From Ornithinimicrobium sp. (GTDB taxonomy: Bacteria; Actinomycetota; Actinomycetes; Actinomycetales; Dermatophilaceae): a stretch of DNA of 6,717 nucleotides. Position 1 is the first letter of the stretch. Each line of letters opens with the position of its first letter. The notes under the pieces are model-generated. The model had not been told where the DNA came from. It worked only from the letters and a program-made list of their open reading frames with translations, and made no database searches. Of this stretch, positions 4,890-6,717 are shown one piece after another. Made by a program: the position numbers and the translations under genes. The stretch is from positions 1 through 6,717 of the forward strand of contig JASKZT010000240.1 in the NCBI GenBank assembly GCA_030145965.1, read 5' to 3'.

Positions 4890-6584
4890 GTGACACAGCA
4901 GACCGGGCAGACCCGCGCGCAGACCGAGATCGACCACCTCGCCGAGAGCCACCTGGACGCCTTCGTGGCCCTGAGCCCGCTGGAGGCCACCGTGCTCGGC
5001 GTCGCCGGGCACGACCACCGCCTGGACGACCTGTCGGTCGAGGGGCTGCGCGCCCGCCGTGACCTCTCGGCGGCCACGCTCGCGGCGCTCGGGGGCCTCC
5101 AGCCCGTGGACGACACCGACGAGGTGACCGCCGCCGCGCTGCGCGAACGCCTCGGTCTCGAGGTCGAGGAGGCCGACCTCGTGCTCGAGGGCCGCGCGCC
5201 GGTCGACCTCAACGTCATCGCCTCGGCGCCGCAGGCCGTGCGCGACGTCTTCGACGTCATGGGCAAGGAGACGCCCGAGCAGTGGCAGGCCGTCGTCGAC
5301 CGGCTCGAGGCGATCCCGACCGCGGTCCAGGGGTACGTCCAGGCCCTGAGCTGGTCCGCGGGCCACGGCCAGGTGGCCCCGCGCCGCCAGGTGGTCGCCG
5401 TCGCCGGGCAGTGCCGCGACCAGGCGGGCGAGGAGACCAGCACCTTCGACGCGCTGCTCGGCGAGGCACAGGGCCAGCCCGAGGCGCTCCGCTCCCACCT
5501 CGCCGACGCCGTGCGGACCGCCAGGCGCGCGTTCGGCGCGCTCGCGACCTACCTCGAGGACGAGCTGGCCCCCCAGGCCCCCGAGGCCGACGCCTGCGGC
5601 CGCGAGCTCTACGCGCTGCGCTCGCGCGGCTTCCTCGGGGCGACCATCGACCTCGAGGAGACCTACCGCTGGGGCCAGGAGGAGCTGGCCCGCATCACCC
5701 GGATGATGGAGGAGACGGCCGAGCAGATCCGCCCCGGGGCGGGCGTCAAGGAGGCCGTCGCGGTCCTCGACGCGGACCCCGCCTACCAGCTCGAGGGCAC
5801 GGACGCCCTCCGCGCCTGGATGCAGGTGCGCGCCGACGAGGCCGTCGAGCAGCTCGCCGACGTGCACTTCGACGTGCCGGGCCCCGTCCGGCGCATCGAG
5901 TGCATGATCGCCCCCAGCCAGACCGGCGGCATCTACTACACCGGCCCCTCGGAGGACTTCACCCGACCGGGGCGCATGTGGTGGTCGGTGCCCAAGGGCG
6001 TCACGCGCTTCTCGACCTGGCGGGAGCTGACCACCGTCTACCACGAGGGCGTCCCGGGCCACCACCTGCAGATCGGCCAGACGGTCTACCGCTCCGAGCT
6101 GCTCAACCGCTGGCGCCGCCTGGCGTCGTGGACCTCCGGGCACGGCGAGGGGTGGGCGCTCTACAGCGAGTGGCTCATGGCCGACCTCGGCTACATGGAC
6201 GACCCGGGCAACAGGATGGGGCTGCTCGACGCCCAGTCTCTGCGGGCCGCCCGCGTCGTCCTCGACATCGGCGTCCACTGCGGCTTCGAGGCCCCGGCCG
6301 AGGTCGGGGGCGGGGAGTGGACCTACGACAAGGCCTGGCAGTTCCTCAGCACCCACACCAACATGGACGAGGGCTTCACCCGCTTCGAGCTGGACCGCTA
6401 CCTGGGCTGGCCCGGGCAGGCGCCGTCCTACAAGATCGGCGAGCGGCTCTGGCTGGAGCTGCGCGACGAGGTGCGCAGCCGTGAGGGGGACGCGTTCGAC
6501 CTCAAGGCCTTCCACCGTCGTGCCCTCGACGTCGGGGGCGTCGGCCTGGACACCCTGCGCAGGGCCGTCCTCGGCCAGCTGTGA
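4890..6584 (+). CDS. DUF885-family protein, putative zinc metallopeptidase
   Basis: A 564-residue protein whose C-terminal half carries the DUF885 signature. In order: APSQTGGIYYTGPSEDFTRP (341-360); WWSVPKG (364-370); the presumed metal site VYHEGVPGHHLQ (384-394, with His385, Glu386, His391/His392); then GHGEGWALYSEWLMADLGY (417-435, Glu420 a likely further ligand). After that come MGLLDAQSLRAARVVLDIGVH (443-463), RYLGWPGQAPSYKIGERLWL (503-522) and a final FDLKAFHRRALDVGGVGLDTL. The N-terminal half is helical and Glu/Ala-rich, as in the family. There is no signal peptide or membrane segment, so it is probably cytoplasmic. The HExxxGH-type motif and gluzincin-like layout suggest a metallopeptidase, but the substrate is unestablished and activity is inferred. 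The length is normal and no frame break is seen. The GTG start at 4890 has little Shine-Dalgarno but a TAGGTT box 8 bases upstream. The stop overlaps the following acetyltransferase start. Confidence 0.92.
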   Translation: MTQQTGQTRAQTEIDHLAESHLDAFVALSPLEATVLGVAGHDHRLDDLSVEGLRARRDLSAATLAALGGLQPVDDTDEVTAAALRERLGLEVEEADLVLEGRAPVDLNVIASAPQAVRDVFDVMGKETPEQWQAVVDRLEAIPTAVQGYVQALSWSAGHGQVAPRRQVVAVAGQCRDQAGEETSTFDALLGEAQGQPEALRSHLADAVRTARRAFGALATYLEDELAPQAPEADACGRELYALRSRGFLGATIDLEETYRWGQEELARITRMMEETAEQIRPGAGVKEAVAVLDADPAYQLEGTDALRAWMQVRADEAVEQLADVHFDVPGPVRRIECMIAPSQTGGIYYTGPSEDFTRPGRMWWSVPKGVTRFSTWRELTTVYHEGVPGHHLQIGQTVYRSELLNRWRRLASWTSGHGEGWALYSEWLMADLGYMDDPGNRMGLLDAQSLRAARVVLDIGVHCGFEAPAEVGGGEWTYDKAWQFLSTHTNMDEGFTRFELDRYLGWPGQAPSYKIGERLWLELRDEVRSREGDAFDLKAFHRRALDVGGVGLDTLRRAVLGQL

Positions 6585-6717
6585 GCGAGCCCGGGGCGGT
6601 TCCCCGGCGGCTGACCGACCGCCTGGTGCTCCGGGCCTTCACCGACGCCGACCGGGACCCCTTCGCCGCGCTCAACGCCGACCCCGAGGTGGTCCGCCAC
6701 CTGCAGGGCCCGCTCAG
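6581..6717 (+). CDS. GNAT-family N-acetyltransferase (RimJ/RimL-like), N-terminal part
   Basis: The first 45 codons of a gene cut by the window end. The translation starts MSEPGAVPRRLTDRLVLRAF and continues with TDADRDPFAALNADPEVVRHL. This is the standard opening of RimJ/RimL-type GNAT proteins: L-T-[DE]-R-L-x-L-R, then D..., then the A-L-N-x-D-P-E-V-x-x-x-L helix. Such enzymes transfer acetyl from acetyl-CoA to a protein N-terminus or a small molecule. The catalytic core with the acetyl-CoA loop lies outside the window, so the substrate cannot be judged. The GTG start overlaps the TGA of the DUF885 gene (GTGA) with no clear ribosome site, suggesting translation by coupling to that gene. Confidence 0.8.
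   Translation, partial: MSEPGAVPRRLTDRLVLRAFTDADRDPFAALNADPEVVRHLQGPL

Noticed and set aside
4776..6515. A 579-codon open frame on the - strand opposite the DUF885 gene
   Set aside because: It is the mirror of a GC-rich gene with clear family motifs on the + strand; the translation is Leu/Gly/Val/Arg-rich with no recognisable domain. Long antisense frames are expected at this base composition.
1..6717. Search for a mobile element, defence system, CRISPR array, toxin-antitoxin pair or RNA gene
   Set aside because: All stretches over 120 bp are covered by intact genes of known families; no transposase or integrase, terminal repeats, spaced direct repeats or tRNA-like cloverleaf were seen.

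Overview
The window is very GC-rich and gene-dense, with small gaps, GTG starts, stop/start overlaps and TANNNT -10-like boxes placed directly before start codons. Together with an acyl-CoA carboxylase beta/epsilon subunit pair, this points to a high-GC actinomycete (Actinomycetota). Micrococcales is a plausible order, but the genus cannot be read from the sequence. All genes look intact apart from the two cut by the window edges. No rRNA, tRNA, CRISPR array, insertion sequence or phage gene was found.

Layout. (1) Positions 1-468, + strand: the 3' end of an acyl-CoA carboxylase beta (carboxyltransferase) gene, overlapped by the small epsilon-subunit gene. (2) Positions 481-3239: a self-contained efflux module. 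A TetR-family repressor gene on the - strand is divergent from a two-gene ABC-2 exporter operon (DrrA-like ATPase, then DrrB-like permease, ATGA overlap). The roughly 70-bp control region between them carries two copies of a CYGTAC-N3-GTACRG inverted repeat. One copy sits inside the promoters; the other lies in the first codons of the ATPase gene. (3) Positions 3253-3912, - strand: a MOSC-domain protein with a C-terminal 3-alpha domain (YiiM-like), convergent with the permease gene. (4) Positions 4031-4870, + strand: a short-chain dehydrogenase resembling E. coli YohF, divergent from the MOSC gene. (5) Positions 4890-6584, + strand: a DUF885-family putative metallopeptidase, overlapped by the start of a GNAT (RimJ/RimL-like) acetyltransferase gene that runs off the window end.

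How the parts relate. The carboxylase subunits belong to malonyl/methylmalonyl-CoA supply for lipid synthesis. The TetR/ABC set reads as a drug or toxic-lipid exporter under local repression, with the repressor probably controlling both itself and the exporter. The MOSC, SDR, DUF885 and GNAT genes look like ordinary accessory metabolism with no obvious shared pathway.

I see no sign of a novel defence or mobile system. The points most worth a second look are the paired operators over a probably leaderless exporter start, the repeated leaderless-type start architecture, and the altered NNAG motif of the SDR.
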